Assembly: GCA_029953615.1 (NCBI GenBank)
Contig: CP124529.1
Span: 3,038,501-3,102,500 of the forward strand
From: Pseudomonas putida
Lineage (GTDB): Bacteria > Pseudomonadota > Gammaproteobacteria > Pseudomonadales > Pseudomonadaceae
DNA length: 64,000 nucleotides
Reading direction: 5' to 3'
Shown: positions 45,683-54,273 of the stretch, piece by piece
Numbering within the stretch: position 1 is the stretch's first letter
How the letters are laid out: every line of letters starts with the position of its first letter
Made by a program: the position numbers and the translations under genes
The notes under the pieces: generated by a model
What the model was told of the DNA's origin: nothing
Database searches by the model: none
The model's input: only the letters and a program-made list of their open reading frames with translations

Positions 45683-47035
45683 TCAGGCAATCAACAGCTT
45701 TTTGAAGCGCGCCGAGTAACGGATAGCCTCGACTACCTTGAGCCGGACCGGCACTTTGTAGCTGTCCATGCGTTCGCGGCTGTACTGGCGTATAGCCCGG
45801 AGGACCTCGGCGGTAGCATCGCCGTAGTCGCCATCGAGTACCACCTCGGCGGCGACGAACTGCCCGGTCAGGCCGTTGCGCTCGCCATAGGCCTTGCAGT
45901 CCTTGATGCGCGGGTGCTGCATCAGCACCGATTCGACCTCGGCGGGGTACACCTTCTCGCCACCGACATTGATGATCTCCTTACTGCGGCCAAGGATCTT
46001 CAGGTAGCCATCAGCATTGACTTCGACCAGGTCGCCGGTCTTGAACCAGCCGTCATCGGTGAAGCTGTCCATGCTGTGGTTGAGGTAGCCCATCACCTGG
46101 GTAGCGCTGCGCAGCCACAGTTCGCCGTCGACCACACGGTATTCGGTATCGCCTTCCTGGAAGCGCATGAACAGGCTGTCGGAGGACTGCGAGCTGGTGT
46201 TCATGATACCGGTTTCGCTGGTGCCGAAGGTTTGCAGGAATTTCACCTTGGGCAGTTTCTCGCGCAAGGCCCCCAGCAGGCTTTCGGGCATCGGCTCGGT
46301 GCCGTAGGTAATCATGCGCAGGGCCCCCAGGTCGTAGCGCCCGAAGACATTGTTGATAAGCATCAGATTGAGGAAGGTCGGCGAGGTCGGCAGCACCGTG
46401 ATCCGGTGATCGGCGATCAATCGGGCGACGATGTCCGGGCTCTTGGTGGCGGCAATGGTTGCCGTGCCGCCGATGGTCAGGATGTTGAGCAAGGTATTGA
46501 TGCCGCCAATATGGTCGAACAGCAAGAACAGGAAAATGCTCAGGCGCCGAGAGCGCTTGTTCTGGTAGCTGGCCACCAGCCGATCAAGGTCGTGCAACAT
46601 GGCCTTGGGCTGCCCTGTAGTACCGCTGCTGAACAGGATCAGGCCAGCATGCCCGAGCCCCTTGAGCTTGGCCACCAGAGCATTGTCTTCGCCCTGCGGA
46701 GTGTGCCGGGTGACCTCGCCGCTGTCGGCATTGATCTGGTACTCGGCTTGAGCGGCGGCAAGCTTGTTCTGCACTTCCTGCTCGTTGCTGGCGGTGTTCA
46801 GCGCAATTACATTGCCGTTCTGGTACAGCGCCAGGAACAGCGCGATGCCACGGAACGAGAAATCGCCCTGGACGAATACCGTGGTCTGCGCTGCGACACC
46901 TTGGGCCTGCAGGTGTTCGAGCTGGTGCAGTACCTCGGCCTTGAGTTCGGCGTAGCTATGGCTTTGCTGCTCGGTGTTGAGAAATGGTGTATCGGCAAAA
47001 CCGTCGAGCTGGTCGATCAGAGGCTTGAGAGTCAT
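45683..47035 (-). CDS. AMP-dependent acyl-CoA/acyl-ACP ligase-like enzyme
   Basis: This 450-residue adenylate-forming (ANL) enzyme has the phosphate-binding loop LFSSGTTGQPK (134-144), QTFGTSETG (268-276), the TGD motif with Asp335 and the hinge GRSKEIINVGGEKVYPAEVE (349-368). The C-terminal SARFKK provides the catalytic Lys. It would activate a carboxylic acid as an acyl-AMP and transfer it to CoA or to one of the two carrier proteins encoded upstream. At 450 residues it is shorter than typical acyl-CoA synthetases (about 500-550). It is the last gene of the operon, after the P450. Substrate unknown. Confidence 0.82.
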   Translation of the reverse strand: MTLKPLIDQLDGFADTPFLNTEQQSHSYAELKAEVLHQLEHLQAQGVAAQTTVFVQGDFSFRGIALFLALYQNGNVIALNTASNEQEVQNKLAAAQAEYQINADSGEVTRHTPQGEDNALVAKLKGLGHAGLILFSSGTTGQPKAMLHDLDRLVASYQNKRSRRLSIFLFLLFDHIGGINTLLNILTIGGTATIAATKSPDIVARLIADHRITVLPTSPTFLNLMLINNVFGRYDLGALRMITYGTEPMPESLLGALREKLPKVKFLQTFGTSETGIMNTSSQSSDSLFMRFQEGDTEYRVVDGELWLRSATQVMGYLNHSMDSFTDDGWFKTGDLVEVNADGYLKILGRSKEIINVGGEKVYPAEVESVLMQHPRIKDCKAYGERNGLTGQFVAAEVVLDGDYGDATAEVLRAIRQYSRERMDSYKVPVRLKVVEAIRYSARFKKLLIA

Positions 47036-47062
47036 CAGAAATTCCCTTTTGTGAGGCTTCGC

Positions 47063-48259
47063 TCAGAAACGCACCGGAAGTTCGTTGGGACGGCGCAGCA
47101 CGGTGCCGTTGATCCAGGCCAGCGATTGCGGCGCGCGGTCCAGCTGCATGTCGGGCAACTGTTCGATCAGCGTCTCGAGTACGATGCCGATTTCCAGCCG
47201 GGCCAGGGCCGGGCCCATGCAACTGTGGATGCCATGGCCGAACTGGATGTGTGCGGCCTTGTCCTCACGGAGTGGGTTGATCCGCAGCGGCTCGCTGAAC
47301 ACCGCCGGGTCGCGGTTGGCCAGGAACACATTGGCATACACGCAGGTGCCCGCCGGAATCTCACCACGGCTGGTACTCACCGCCTGAGTGGTGATGCGCG
47401 GGAAAGCCGACAGCTTGCCGATCGGGATAACCCGGATCAGCTCCTCGATCAGTGCCGGCAACTGCTCTCGGTTATGCTGGGCGTGCATCCACAGTGCGGG
47501 GGCGCACAGAAGCGTGTAGACCGATTTGGTCATCACGCTCAGGGCGTTGTGATCGCCACCTAGCAGAATGCCCAGCAGCACGCCGACGAATTCCTCGTCG
47601 GTGAGTGGGTCGTCCATGCTCGCACGCTGGTCGACGTACTGCCGGATGAACCCGTCCGGTTCGGCGTGGCGGGTGCCACGCACGAAGTCCATCAGGTAAT
47701 CGAAGCTAGCCTTGACCGCTACTTCGATACCCGGGATGTCGTCCGGCGGCGCCGACTGGATGATCTGGCTCCAGGGGCGGAACAATTCGCGGTCCTGCAG
47801 CGGGATCCCGAGGATGTGGCACACGGTGGAGGCAGTCAGGTCCTGTAACACCGAGGCGAACAAGTCCGGTGCCAGCTCGCCGTCACGCATGCGCTGGACG
47901 TTGCGCCGGGTGGTGGTTCGTACATGCTCGCGCAGGCTTTCCACCCCGCGCTTGCTGAAGGCTCGGGCCACAGTGGCACGCGAGCGCATGTGTGCCGGGT
48001 TGTCGAGGTTCAGCAGCAGCTCCGGCTGGGTCGGGCCTGGAAGGAAGGTCGGGCCACCTTCCACGTTGCACAGGGTGCGGCTGATACTCGGGTCGGCCAG
48101 GAAGCTACGGCAATCGTCGTAGCGGGTCAGGTGTGTGGCGACGTGGCCGCTTGGCAAGCGGATCTGCTGCAGTGGCTGGTCGCTGTCGAGCACGTGGTAA
48201 TAAGGCGCGGCATCCAGGTTGGGGATGTCCATCACAAAGGGGAAGCTGTGGGTCGTCAT
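47063..48259 (-). CDS. Cytochrome P450
   Basis: This 398-residue soluble bacterial P450 has the haem-binding loop FGHGIHSCMG with proximal Cys347, and ExxR-type residues earlier. The I-helix reads LLGGDHNALS, so the conserved acid-Thr pair has no Thr; such P450s often use substrate-assisted proton delivery. I start it at 48259 (MTTHSFPF) behind GGCAGG; a longer frame adds seven residues. It overlaps nothing and lies 17 bases from the HAD gene. It most likely hydroxylates a carrier-bound or released intermediate. No dedicated ferredoxin or reductase is encoded nearby, so it must borrow one. Confidence 0.88.
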   Translation of the reverse strand: MTTHSFPFVMDIPNLDAAPYYHVLDSDQPLQQIRLPSGHVATHLTRYDDCRSFLADPSISRTLCNVEGGPTFLPGPTQPELLLNLDNPAHMRSRATVARAFSKRGVESLREHVRTTTRRNVQRMRDGELAPDLFASVLQDLTASTVCHILGIPLQDRELFRPWSQIIQSAPPDDIPGIEVAVKASFDYLMDFVRGTRHAEPDGFIRQYVDQRASMDDPLTDEEFVGVLLGILLGGDHNALSVMTKSVYTLLCAPALWMHAQHNREQLPALIEELIRVIPIGKLSAFPRITTQAVSTSRGEIPAGTCVYANVFLANRDPAVFSEPLRINPLREDKAAHIQFGHGIHSCMGPALARLEIGIVLETLIEQLPDMQLDRAPQSLAWINGTVLRRPNELPVRF

Positions 48260-48276
48260 GTCGGGCCTGCCACGTG

Positions 48277-48927
48277 TCAACGGGATGGATAAAGCAGCGC
48301 GCGCACGGCGTCGCGCACTTCGAGGCTGTCCTGGAAGTGAATCGCCTGCCAGCCGGCGGCGCGGGCCGCCTCACAGTTCTCCTCGACGTCGTCGATCAGT
48401 ACACAGCCGTGGTCGTCTACACCCAGCTCGCGGGCAGCCAGCGCGAAGATGCGTGGGTCGGGCTTGCGCAGGCCGACCTTGCACGAATCGATGATGCCGT
48501 CCGTGACGTCGTCCAGGCCGACCATGCGCCGCCACGACGTTTCCCACTCAACGGTGTTGTTGGTGAGGATGGCCGCCTTTACCCCGGCCGCCTTGACCTC
48601 GTGGAACAGTTCGAACATGTGCGGGTTGACCTCATGGTCGGCAAACCACTGCTCGCCGTGGTTGTCGAAATCGCAGCGGCTGAGGTCGATGCCCGGATAC
48701 AACTTGCGCAGCGCGGCGCTCATTGCCTGCCCCCATTCCACCTGGGTCATCAGGGCAAGCTCAATGGGGGCCTGGAACTGCACGCCCAGTGGACGTGCGA
48801 CTTCGTGCATGGCCGCTTCCATCTGCTGGCGGTTGATGCCGGTCTTGCCTTCATAGACTCGGTACAACTCAGCGATAGAGGGGGAGAGTACGCCGCCGAA
48901 GTCGAACCAGATTGCCTGAGTAGTCAT
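48277..48927 (-). CDS. HAD-family hydrolase
   Basis: This 216-residue HAD hydrolase has motif I IWFDFGGVL with nucleophile Asp9 (the second Asp of the usual DxD is Gly, as in some HAD-IA members), motif II LTNNTVEW, motif III Lys in VGLRKPDPRIF and motif IV IDDVEENCEAARAAGW. It may remove a phosphate from a biosynthetic intermediate. AfsA-type pathways include a dephosphorylation step, so its presence next to an AfsA-like protein is suggestive. Start at 48927; the frame upstream runs through the KASIII gene. Confidence 0.82.
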   Translation of the reverse strand: MTTQAIWFDFGGVLSPSIAELYRVYEGKTGINRQQMEAAMHEVARPLGVQFQAPIELALMTQVEWGQAMSAALRKLYPGIDLSRCDFDNHGEQWFADHEVNPHMFELFHEVKAAGVKAAILTNNTVEWETSWRRMVGLDDVTDGIIDSCKVGLRKPDPRIFALAARELGVDDHGCVLIDDVEENCEAARAAGWQAIHFQDSLEVRDAVRALLYPSR

Positions 48928-48941
48928 GGGTGTTGTCCTTG

Positions 48942-49970
48942 TCAGAGTGAAGTCGTCAGGGTGACGGGGGGAATCAGCAGGGTGTCGCGCAGCGACAAAT
49001 GCGCCAGGCCAACCGAAAGGCCGACGCCAAAGCCACAAGCCACCAGGTTGTCCTGGCGCAGGCGTTCGGCATCCGGGCTGGCCGACAGTAGTACAGGGAT
49101 CGATGACGGCCCGGTGTTGCCGATACCGTCCACATGCACCGGGATACGAGCCGCGTCGATGCCAAGCTTTCGGCCGAGGTAATGCAGCATGAAGGCGTTG
49201 GCTTGGTGCAGCAGGAAGTAGGGGATGCTGTCAGCCGGTAGCTGCAGCTCATGTAAGAAGGCATGCAGTGCGGCCGGAACCTGCTCCAAGGCGAAGTTCA
49301 TCACCTGCGCACCGTCCATGAACAGGCTGCCAATTGCTGCGCTGGTGGTGCCTGGCTCGCGCTCTGCGGCCTGATAGCGTAACGGTGTCCCCAGATGCCT
49401 GGCGCCGTTGCCGTCGGTGGAAAAAGCGAACGAGAAACTGTGGGGGCCAGCCTCTACCAGGGTGGCGCTGGCACCGTCGCCGAACACCATGCGCACATGA
49501 TGGTCCTGTGGCTGTAACAGCTTGCTGATGACGTCGCTGGTGCACAGCAACACGCGTCGGCAGCTACCGCTGGCAACCAGCAGCGAGGCCTGGAACAGGC
49601 CATACACGTAGCCAGAGCAACCGAAATTGAGGTCGAACGCCGGGATGTCCCGGCGCAGGCCGAGCCGGGCTGCGAGTATTGCGCTGCTCGCCGGCATCAG
49701 TGCATCAGGTGTCTGGGTCACCAGCACGAGCGCATCGATGCTGTACGGGTCGACATCTGCGGTGTCAAACAGGCTGCGAGCGGCACCACAGGCGAGATCG
49801 GTAGTGGACAGCTCGCCGGCGATTCGTACACTGCCGATGCCGGTGCTTTTGGCAATCCGCGCGGCTTCGCGCTCACCGAACAGCGCGGCGAAGTCATCAA
49901 GGGTGAGTTGACGATCCGGTAGCGCCGATGAAACCGCGCGGATCGAAAGGCCATGAAGGGTGCTGTTCAT
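48942..49970 (-). CDS. Ketoacyl-ACP synthase III-like enzyme
   Basis: This 342-residue thiolase-fold condensing enzyme has an intact KASIII triad: Cys118 in DLNFGCSGYVYG, His255 in LLHQANAF and Asn285 in GIGNTGPSS. FGDGASATLVE is another family landmark. It could load a starter unit, condense an acyl group with a malonyl-type or beta-keto extender, or perform ester-forming acyl transfer as some KASIII-like enzymes do. It precedes the small ACP by eight bases. The housekeeping FabH role is unlikely in this context because the gene sits in a specialised operon. Confidence 0.87.
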   Translation of the reverse strand: MNSTLHGLSIRAVSSALPDRQLTLDDFAALFGEREAARIAKSTGIGSVRIAGELSTTDLACGAARSLFDTADVDPYSIDALVLVTQTPDALMPASSAILAARLGLRRDIPAFDLNFGCSGYVYGLFQASLLVASGSCRRVLLCTSDVISKLLQPQDHHVRMVFGDGASATLVEAGPHSFSFAFSTDGNGARHLGTPLRYQAAEREPGTTSAAIGSLFMDGAQVMNFALEQVPAALHAFLHELQLPADSIPYFLLHQANAFMLHYLGRKLGIDAARIPVHVDGIGNTGPSSIPVLLSASPDAERLRQDNLVACGFGVGLSVGLAHLSLRDTLLIPPVTLTTSL

Positions 49971-49979
49971 CGGAGTACC

Positions 49980-50219
49980 TCACGCAGGTTCTGCGAGGCT
50001 GCTGGCGACCGCTTCGAACAGTTCACCGAGGGTGTTCAGTTCGTCCAGGATTTCCGGGTGCAGGGCAAGGCCGAACTGGTCATTGAGCACGCCAAGCAAG
50101 GTCACCTTGGTCAGCGAGTCCCAAGTGGCCAAAGGCTCAAGCAGGAGGTCGTCGGCAAGTTTCGATTCGGGCAGTTCCAGAAGCTCGGCCAGCTCTTTTT
50201 TCAGGGCGAGTATGTCCAT
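49980..50219 (-). CDS. Acyl carrier protein (first, 79 residues)
   Basis: This small acidic carrier protein has TWDSLTKVTLLG, with Ser35 as the 4'-phosphopantetheine site. LGVLNDQFGLALHPEIL follows, the helix II-III region recognised by partner enzymes. It would carry the acyl intermediate as a thioester. It is placed directly before the KASIII-like gene in the operon. It is distinct from the second carrier protein upstream and from housekeeping AcpP. Confidence 0.88.
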   Translation of the reverse strand: MDILALKKELAELLELPESKLADDLLLEPLATWDSLTKVTLLGVLNDQFGLALHPEILDELNTLGELFEAVASSLAEPA

Positions 50220-50270
50220 GCTGCATGTCTCCAGTTGGGTAAAGCCGATAGGGTGGGGGGCAGAATGCGG

Positions 50271-50969
50271 TCAGAGCCCGCCGAGGTAGATCACCTGGCC
50301 GGTGATGAAGTCGCTCTGCGCCGACAGGAAAAAGTCGGTGACATGGCTGACGTCATCGAAGCTGCCCAAGCGTTTGATCGCCTGCTGTTGTAGCAATGCG
50401 TTCATCTTCGACGCAGGAATGGCGCGGGTCAGGTCGGTGTCGATCGGTGTCGGCCCAAGGGCATTGACCGTAATCCCGTAGCTGGCCAGCTCCTTGGCCA
50501 TCACTGCGGTGAGGGTTTCAACAGCGGCTTTGGAGGCCGCGTACAGCGCTTCACCCTCGAGCTTGAGTGGCCTGGCCACCGTGGAGAAGTTGATGATGCG
50601 CCCGGCACCCTCACGCTTCATCAGCTTTGCCGCCTCGCGGCTAAGTAGAAAGGTACCGAGCAGGTTGGTGCGCACGATCTGTTCAGCGGTACTGTAGGGG
50701 GTGAGCAGCGAGTGGTTCATACTGGCGATGCCGGCGTTGTTGATCAGGTGATCCAGGCGTTGGTGGCTGCGGCGGATCTCGCTGACCATGGCTAGCACAG
50801 CGGCCTCGTCGGCCACGTCCAGGGCGAAGTGTTCGTACCCGGGATGGTCAAGATCGCTAGCCTGGCGGCTGCAACCAATGACCCGATGACCACGCGTCAG
50901 GTAGTGCTCGGCCAAGTGCCGACCGATACCTTTACGGGTGCCGGTGATGAGCGTGATCGGCTCAGCCAT
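50271..50969 (-). CDS. Short-chain dehydrogenase/reductase (FabG-like)
   Basis: This 232-residue SDR has the cofactor motif TGTRKGIG (9-16), INNAG (76-80), catalytic Ser129 in NFSTVA and YAASK with Tyr143 and Lys147. It is FabG-like and probably NADPH-dependent. It would reduce a beta-keto group on a carrier-bound intermediate. The start overlaps the end of the second ACP gene by eight bases, so the pair is translationally coupled. Confidence 0.88.
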   Translation of the reverse strand: MAEPITLITGTRKGIGRHLAEHYLTRGHRVIGCSRQASDLDHPGYEHFALDVADEAAVLAMVSEIRRSHQRLDHLINNAGIASMNHSLLTPYSTAEQIVRTNLLGTFLLSREAAKLMKREGAGRIINFSTVARPLKLEGEALYAASKAAVETLTAVMAKELASYGITVNALGPTPIDTDLTRAIPASKMNALLQQQAIKRLGSFDDVSHVTDFFLSAQSDFITGQVIYLGGL

Positions 50970-51264
50970 GTTCCACCTCGGCGCAACGCTTGCTGATGTA
51001 GTTGGCGAACGAACCGACGGTGGCGAACGGGCTGCGTACCGCCGACATGGCGCTGTCGTTGACCAGGGTCAGGCGCACATCAAGTTGCTGTTCGAGCAGT
51101 GCCTCGACTTCGACAACGATGGACACCAGGCTCATTGAGTCCAGCGCACCGCCATGCCCGTACAGCGCGGTTTTTTCGCCGGCGGCCAGGTCGATGGGGT
51201 GAGCCAGGCTCTGGTTTTCCAGGCGGATGGCGGTGTAGATAATTTCCAGGATACGGGACTTCAT
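50962..51264 (-). CDS. Acyl carrier protein-like (second, 100 residues)
   Basis: This 100-residue carrier protein has LDSMSLVSIVVEVE, with Ser43 as the likely phosphopantetheine attachment site. It is longer than the other ACP in the operon and diverges from it, with a longer N-terminal helix and loop (NQSLAHPIDLAAGEKTAL). It may serve a separate acyl chain, with two chains later joined. It is coupled to the SDR gene. Confidence 0.8.
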   Translation of the reverse strand: MKSRILEIIYTAIRLENQSLAHPIDLAAGEKTALYGHGGALDSMSLVSIVVEVEALLEQQLDVRLTLVNDSAMSAVRSPFATVGSFANYISKRCAEVEHG

Positions 51265-51279
51265 GGGACGCTCCTTGTG

Positions 51280-52065
51280 TCAGTCCATCATCGTGATGTA
51301 ACGGTGCAGCAGCTGGTTTTCCTTCAGGTAGAAGTAGCGCGAGTCGATCACGGAGGTATCGAACTCGACCGTCGCGAGGGCCCGTCCTTGCTGGCGGAAC
51401 TGCATGGCGACGGTGAAGCGGAAGTTGATCGGCCCGCTGCGCTTGAGGGTGACCGGAATGCACAGGATTTCTGTCGGTACCGGCAACAGGAAGTCGTTGT
51501 AATCGACCCGAATACTGTTGGTGATGAAGTTGGCTTTGCCCCGGGCCGCGGGTGCGATGTAGAACTGTTCGGCGGTGGCGATCGACAGCTGTCGGGCGGC
51601 TTCCACGATCATCATTCCGGAGATGTGCTGGCCGGTGAGATGGTCGCTGAGCTCGGCGTTGGCTTCATCGATCATCAGCGCCGCGCTGAAGGTGCCATTG
51701 CCGTTATCGACCACTTTCGAGATGGCTATATTGTGCCGTTCATGTTTATGCGTTGTGCTTCTGCAGGCACGAACGCTCAGCTGTTCCGGAACCAGGCTGA
51801 TTTGCGGTTTATTGAGTGCGTACAAGTTTGAAAGTTGATCATCGCTGACGCCCTGGCCAATATGCAATGTCAGTGCGCCCTGTCCGGAACTTGCAAGGGC
51901 GTGGGCGGCATCTGCGGAAATGAACAGGTCATTGTTGCAGTGATTTTTTATACGGTTGCCAACCACGATGTAATGTTTGTTGTTGGCGGTTTTGTTATCG
52001 GTCTCAACAGCGCCTGCGGCAAACGGGCACAGTGAGGCGGGCAAAGCCTGAGCGAGCGCTTCCAT
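51280..52065 (-). CDS. AfsA-type hotdog-domain protein
   Basis: This 261-residue protein carries two hotdog-like halves. LSDHLTGQHISGMMIVEAARQ (140-160) closely resembles the signature of the A-factor biosynthesis (AfsA) hotdog family. In Streptomyces AfsA condenses a beta-ketoacyl thioester with dihydroxyacetone phosphate on the way to gamma-butyrolactone autoregulators. IRVDYNDFLLPVP in the second half fits the repeat. AfsA-like proteins are uncommon outside actinomycetes. Here the gene is embedded with ACPs, a reductase, a KASIII and a HAD phosphatase-like gene, so a butyrolactone- or butenolide-like product is my inference, not shown by sequence alone. Confidence 0.75.
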   Translation of the reverse strand: MEALAQALPASLCPFAAGAVETDNKTANNKHYIVVGNRIKNHCNNDLFISADAAHALASSGQGALTLHIGQGVSDDQLSNLYALNKPQISLVPEQLSVRACRSTTHKHERHNIAISKVVDNGNGTFSAALMIDEANAELSDHLTGQHISGMMIVEAARQLSIATAEQFYIAPAARGKANFITNSIRVDYNDFLLPVPTEILCIPVTLKRSGPINFRFTVAMQFRQQGRALATVEFDTSVIDSRYFYLKENQLLHRYITMMD

Positions 52066-52105
52066 GTTTTACCTCTGCAGTTAGTTAAATGATGATGGTG
52101 GTGTT

Positions 52106-52813
52106 TCAGGCAGCAAGTGCGTCCAGCAATATCTCTGACAATCGGTCTGTTTGGGTTTGGTAGAAGAAGTGACGGCCAGGCAGGCAATGTTCGGAAAAAC
52201 GCCCCCTGCTGTATTGGCGCCACGCCCGGACCTCTGCGAATGGAGCGAAACTGTCCTGGGCACCGGCTATGGCTGTCAGCGGTGTATTCAACTGCGGGCG
52301 AGGCCGATGGCAGTAGGTGCTCGCTGCACGGAAGTCGTTCCTGAGGTTGGGCAGCAGGTATTTACGTGCGGCCGGGTTGCTATACAAGTAGGGAGGAACG
52401 GTGCCGAACGTGGCAATAGAGTCGAGAAAATCGTCATCTTCATCGTGTACCCTGACGCCATGGCAGCTGAACAGATGCGGCGGGCGACAGGCCGCTACCA
52501 CCAGTTCGGTGATGGCCCACGGCATGGCCGCTTGGCGCTGTGCGACTTCATATGCCACCAATGCGCCAAGGCTGTAGCCAAACAGCACGACCTGGGCTGG
52601 GCGTGACTTGTGAAGGTGCTCGATCACCTCATTGGCCATATGTCCTACAGTAGTGGGTGACGGTGCGAGTGCGCCTTGATAACGGCCTGAATAATGAATG
52701 TCGATACAGTCGACGCCCGGCGAAAGAGTGCTCTGAAGCGCTTTGAATGCACGGCTGCTACCCCCGGCAAAGGGAATGAAGACAATACTTTTTTGAGTGT
52801 TGCATGCACGCAT
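52106..52813 (-). CDS. Type II thioesterase (GrsT-like alpha/beta hydrolase)
   Basis: This 235-residue thioesterase has VIFIPFAGGSS-type N-terminus, the nucleophile elbow LFGYSLGALV with Ser81, Asp187 in GAQDSFAP and His215 in GRHFFYQ. Type II thioesterases clear stalled acyl groups from carrier proteins in polyketide and peptide pathways. It is the first gene of the operon. The ATG at 52813 is preferred; an in-frame TTG two codons upstream is possible. Its presence argues that the carrier-protein assembly line is specialised, not housekeeping fatty-acid synthesis. Confidence 0.85.
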   Translation of the reverse strand: MRACNTQKSIVFIPFAGGSSRAFKALQSTLSPGVDCIDIHYSGRYQGALAPSPTTVGHMANEVIEHLHKSRPAQVVLFGYSLGALVAYEVAQRQAAMPWAITELVVAACRPPHLFSCHGVRVHDEDDDFLDSIATFGTVPPYLYSNPAARKYLLPNLRNDFRAASTYCHRPRPQLNTPLTAIAGAQDSFAPFAEVRAWRQYSRGRFSEHCLPGRHFFYQTQTDRLSEILLDALAA

Positions 52814-52894
52814 GTTCAAACCCGTCGATAATCATTCTATGGGCGGTATGCCAAGCTAGGCGATGGCTGCCCGGATGGGCCTTTAATGTGCGAA

Positions 52895-52924
52895 ATTATA
52901 TTTCAGGATATTTCGTGGTATTTG
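52895..52924 (-). promoter_or_regulatory. Candidate promoter of the biosynthetic operon
   Basis: On the minus strand a perfect TATAAT (52895-52900) lies about 80 bases before the thioesterase start. No good -35 is present (CAAATA, 18 bases upstream), which would suit an activator-dependent promoter. GAAAT/ATTTC arms surround the -10 box. Confidence 0.35.
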
Positions 52925-53030
52925 AGCATTTTAGGCTGAAGACTCCGGACTATAAGTTGAATATGCCGGTGCGGCAGTACCCATTGGAGAACAGTGAATT
53001 GTGGTTTATTAGGGGCAGTGCTGGCTGGGC

Positions 53031-53065
53031 AAAAAAAACGCCACCGGGCAGGTGGCGTTTTTTTT
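53031..53065 (-). terminator. Terminator between the biosynthetic operon and the MFS gene
   Basis: AAAACGCCACC-GGGCA-GGTGGCGTTTT with A/T runs on both sides; it can act in both directions. It ends the MFS transcript five bases after the stop codon. Confidence 0.9.
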
Positions 53066-53069
53066 GAAA

Positions 53070-54266
53070 TCACTGGCTGGGTAACGTGCCGGTGTGTGGC
53101 CGTAACATCGTAAACAATGTAGCGCCGGCCCCGAGGGAGCAGGCCAGGCCGAATAGTAGCGGGCCTTTCCAGTGCCAGTGCTGCCAGAGCCAGCCGCCCA
53201 TGGCGCTGCCCAGGGCGCCGCCACAGAAGTTGCACACCATGTACACAGTGTTCAGGCGACTGCGGTACTCAGCACTGAGGCTGAAGATCCTGCTCTGGTT
53301 GCACACTTGCCCCAGCTGCAGCGCGAAGCACAGCAAGTTGGCGCCGAGTAGCAGCACGCCCAGTTGCGGCCAGCTGATCAGCAGCGTGAAGGCGAGGCAC
53401 GCCAGCACGATCGACAGGATGCTCATGGCTACCGTGCCGTAGCGGTCACATAGCTTGCCCGCCATGGGCGTGAGCAGGCCAGCCAGCGCGCCCCAGAAGC
53501 TGAAGATGCCAATGTCAGCGTTGCTCAGGCCCAGAGGCGATGCCTGCAATTTGAAGGCGATCACCGACCAGAACGCACTGAACGCAGCAAACAGGCTGGC
53601 GCCCAGCACGCACGACAAACGCAACAGGGGCTCGACGCGTACCAGGCCGGCCATTGAGTACATGAGTTGCGCATAGCCGGGGGCACCGGAAGTGCGCGGG
53701 CGGGCGTCGATCAACCCGGGCAGGGCTACCGCGCAAGCCAGCATACCGAGGGCGGCGCAGCGGTACACCGCCTGCCACCCGGCAAGCTCGCTAAGCAGCC
53801 CGGCCAACGAGCGCGACAGCAGGATCCCGGCCACCAGGCCGGTCTGCAGCAGGGCAAGGTTGCGGCTACGATGCTGGGCGCAGGACAGCCCAGCGACATA
53901 GGGCAACATCACCTGTGGAATGCAGGTGCCCATGCACACTAGCGCACTCAGCGTCGCCAGGCCTGCCAGGCTACTGGTAATGCTGGCCAGGCCGAGCATC
54001 ACTGCGGTCCAGCCCAGCAGGGCTTGGCACAGTCGACGTGGATCGAGTCGATCACCCAAGGGCACAATCAGCAGCATTCCTAGCGCATAACCAAGCTGTG
54101 AAGCTGTGGCGATCCAGCTGACTTCACCCGTGCCCACTTGCAACGCTGTGGCGAGTAACGGCAGAAGGGCCTGATTGAAGTACACGTTTGCCACCGACAG
54201 GCCACAGACCACCGCCAGGCCGACGAGGGCGAGCACAGGGATCCCGTTGTTGCGTGTAATCGCCAT
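53070..54266 (-). CDS. MFS transporter
   Basis: This 398-residue protein has 12 predicted transmembrane helices and the MFS loop motif GDRLDPRRLCQ between helices 2 and 3. The start at 54266 (MAITRNNGIP) follows the upstream MFS gene by seven bases. Codons before it in the frame are not membrane-like. It resembles the DHA1/arabinose-efflux type. It lies between the biosynthetic operon and the DHA2 exporter, so export of the product or of an analogue is likely. Confidence 0.85.
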   Translation of the reverse strand: MAITRNNGIPVLALVGLAVVCGLSVANVYFNQALLPLLATALQVGTGEVSWIATASQLGYALGMLLIVPLGDRLDPRRLCQALLGWTAVMLGLASITSSLAGLATLSALVCMGTCIPQVMLPYVAGLSCAQHRSRNLALLQTGLVAGILLSRSLAGLLSELAGWQAVYRCAALGMLACAVALPGLIDARPRTSGAPGYAQLMYSMAGLVRVEPLLRLSCVLGASLFAAFSAFWSVIAFKLQASPLGLSNADIGIFSFWGALAGLLTPMAGKLCDRYGTVAMSILSIVLACLAFTLLISWPQLGVLLLGANLLCFALQLGQVCNQSRIFSLSAEYRSRLNTVYMVCNFCGGALGSAMGGWLWQHWHWKGPLLFGLACSLGAGATLFTMLRPHTGTLPSQ

Positions 54267-54273
54267 GCCGTCG

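Noticed and set aside
48942..49970. KASIII-like gene as housekeeping fabH
   Set aside because: It lies in an operon with a P450, type II thioesterase and AfsA-like gene and not with fabD, fabG or plsX.
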